NCBI GenBank assembly: GCA_947478985.1 | Contig: CANJYC010000108.1 | Span: forward strand, 1-6,468 | Direction of reading: 5' to 3' | Length of the DNA: 6,468 nt | Source of the DNA: Acidobacteriota bacterium | Lineage (GTDB): Bacteria > Acidobacteriota > Vicinamibacteria > Vicinamibacterales > UBA2999 | Shown: positions 5,670 to 6,468 of the stretch, piece by piece | Layout: the number at the start of each line of letters is the position of its first letter | How positions within the stretch are numbered: position 1 is the stretch's first letter | Position numbers and translations under genes: made by a program | Notes under the pieces: model-generated | Databases searched by the model: none | What the model was told of the DNA's origin: nothing | What the model saw: the letters and a program-made list of their open reading frames with translations, nothing else

Positions 5670-6468
5670 TTACACGCCGACGGGGGCCTGCGCCACCGTC
5701 CCCGCGAGCGGAATGAGGACGGCGAATTTGCGCATGTCCCAGGCGTAGGTCGGGCACCGTTCGGCGCACAGACCGCAGTGCAGACAGACGTTCTCGTCCT
5801 TCACCATGACGCGCCCGGTCTGTTTCAGATTGCCGGACACAAACAGCGGCTGCTCGAGATTGTCGGCCGGTGCCATGAGCTCACCGCGCAGCGCCGCTTC
5901 ATCTTCCTTGTTCGGCACGATGGTCAGGCAATCGGTCGGACAGATGTCGACGCACGCGTCGCACTCGATGCAGAGCGTATCGGTGAAGTGGGTCTGCACG
6001 TCGCAGTTCAGGCAGCGCTCGACCTCGGCGCGCGTCTGCTCCGCCGTGAACCCCTTTTCCACCTCGGTCGACATGCTTGCAAACCGCTGCGGCAGGTCGA
6101 CGTGGACCATCTTCTGGCGCGCCACCGGGTCGTAGTTGTTGCTGTACGCCCACTGGTGGAGCCCCATCTTCGTGCTGGCGAGCGTCATGCCCTGAGGCGG
6201 GCGCTCGCTGACGGACTGGCCCTGGCAGTAGTTGTGGATGGAAATCGCCGCCTGGTGGCCGTGCTCGACGGCCCAGATGATGTTGGCGGGACCGAAGGCC
6301 GCATCACCGCCAAAGAACACGCCCGGGCGCGTCGACATGAAGGTCGTCTTGTCGACCACCGGCATGTCCCACTTGCCGAAGTCGAGACCGATCCCGCGCT
6401 CGATCCAGGGGAAGGCGTTGTCCTGGCCGATGGCGAGGACGACGGTGTCGCACGGGATGATCTCGCGC
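5670..6468 (-). CDS. NAD(P)/FAD oxidoreductase with two C-terminal [4Fe-4S] ferredoxin motifs, 5' end outside window
   Basis: Only the C-terminal 265 residues are visible. The frame is open through the right edge, so the internal ATG at 6365 is not the start. The first residues, CDTVVLAIGQDN (6-17) and later GVFFGGDAAFGPANIIWAVEHG (about 49-70), are the end of the second dinucleotide domain and the C-terminal FAD-contact motif of the GltD (glutamate synthase small subunit) superfamily. The helix contacting FAD continues as HQAAISI. A GltD-style RCLNC pair (Cys152, 155) precedes two ferredoxin motifs: Cys166, 169, 172, 176 (followed by P-T-D-Cys180) and Cys228, 231, 234, 238. A plausible role is to pass electrons between KorAB and NADP(H), as the FAD/iron-sulfur subunit of the Azoarcus 2-oxoglutarate:NADP+ oxidoreductase does. 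This is inferred from architecture and gene order. It is not an ordinary GltD, because no glutamate synthase large subunit is adjacent in this window. The stop is TAA at 5670-5672, 42 bases before korA. Confidence 0.9.
   Translation of the reverse strand, partial: REIIPCDTVVLAIGQDNAFPWIERGIGLDFGKWDMPVVDKTTFMSTRPGVFFGGDAAFGPANIIWAVEHGHQAAISIHNYCQGQSVSERPPQGMTLASTKMGLHQWAYSNNYDPVARQKMVHVDLPQRFASMSTEVEKGFTAEQTRAEVERCLNCDVQTHFTDTLCIECDACVDICPTDCLTIVPNKEDEAALRGELMAPADNLEQPLFVSGNLKQTGRVMVKDENVCLHCGLCAERCPTYAWDMRKFAVLIPLAGTVAQAPVGV

Noticed and set aside
5670..6365. Treating ATG 6365 as the start of the FAD/iron-sulfur gene
   Set aside because: The same frame is open to the window edge and encodes CDTVVLAIGQDN, a conserved part of the dinucleotide-binding domain, so the gene begins upstream of the window.

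Overview
The window is a G+C-rich (about two thirds, by eye) bacterial segment that is almost entirely coding. Five genes run leftwards on the minus strand as one tightly packed unit. In transcription order they are an NAD(P)/FAD oxidoreductase with C-terminal iron-sulfur motifs (start lies beyond the right edge), korA, korB, tcuA and tcuB. A small acetyltransferase gene on the plus strand meets tcuB tail to tail at the left edge, with 5 bases between the two stop codons. I see no rRNA, tRNA, CRISPR array, insertion sequence or attachment site. The largest gap is 42 bases. The sequence does not fix the organism. G+C content, tight packing and an AB-type two-subunit 2-oxoacid:ferredoxin oxidoreductase would suit an acidobacterium or a G+C-rich proteobacterium, but this is a weak inference.

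Right half (2779-6468). These three genes look like a 2-oxoacid oxidoreductase with a dedicated pyridine-nucleotide/electron-transfer subunit. KorA carries a fused gamma domain plus the pyrimidine-binding alpha domain. KorB carries the thiamine diphosphate site and four candidate cluster cysteines. The upstream partner has a GltD-like FAD/NAD(P) fold and two ferredoxin-type [4Fe-4S] motifs. The arrangement resembles the three-subunit 2-oxoglutarate:NADP+ oxidoreductase of denitrifying aromatic degraders such as Azoarcus. Two substrate-pocket positions in KorB (Lys71, Leu145) are of the 2-oxoglutarate type rather than the pyruvate type.

Left half (274-2767). TcuA is a soluble FAD dehydrogenase of the fumarate reductase/tricarballylate dehydrogenase group. 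TcuB is its membrane-bound iron-sulfur partner. In Salmonella this pair oxidises tricarballylate to cis-aconitate and passes electrons to the respiratory chain.

Together, if the substrates are as named, the products could connect. Tricarballylate would be oxidised to cis-aconitate (TcuAB), taken through aconitase and isocitrate dehydrogenase encoded elsewhere to 2-oxoglutarate, then oxidised to succinyl-CoA (KorAB plus partner) with electrons going to NADP+ or ferredoxin. I do not recognise this fixed pairing as a described operon. It is the most interesting hypothesis here, but it rests on gene order and family resemblance only.
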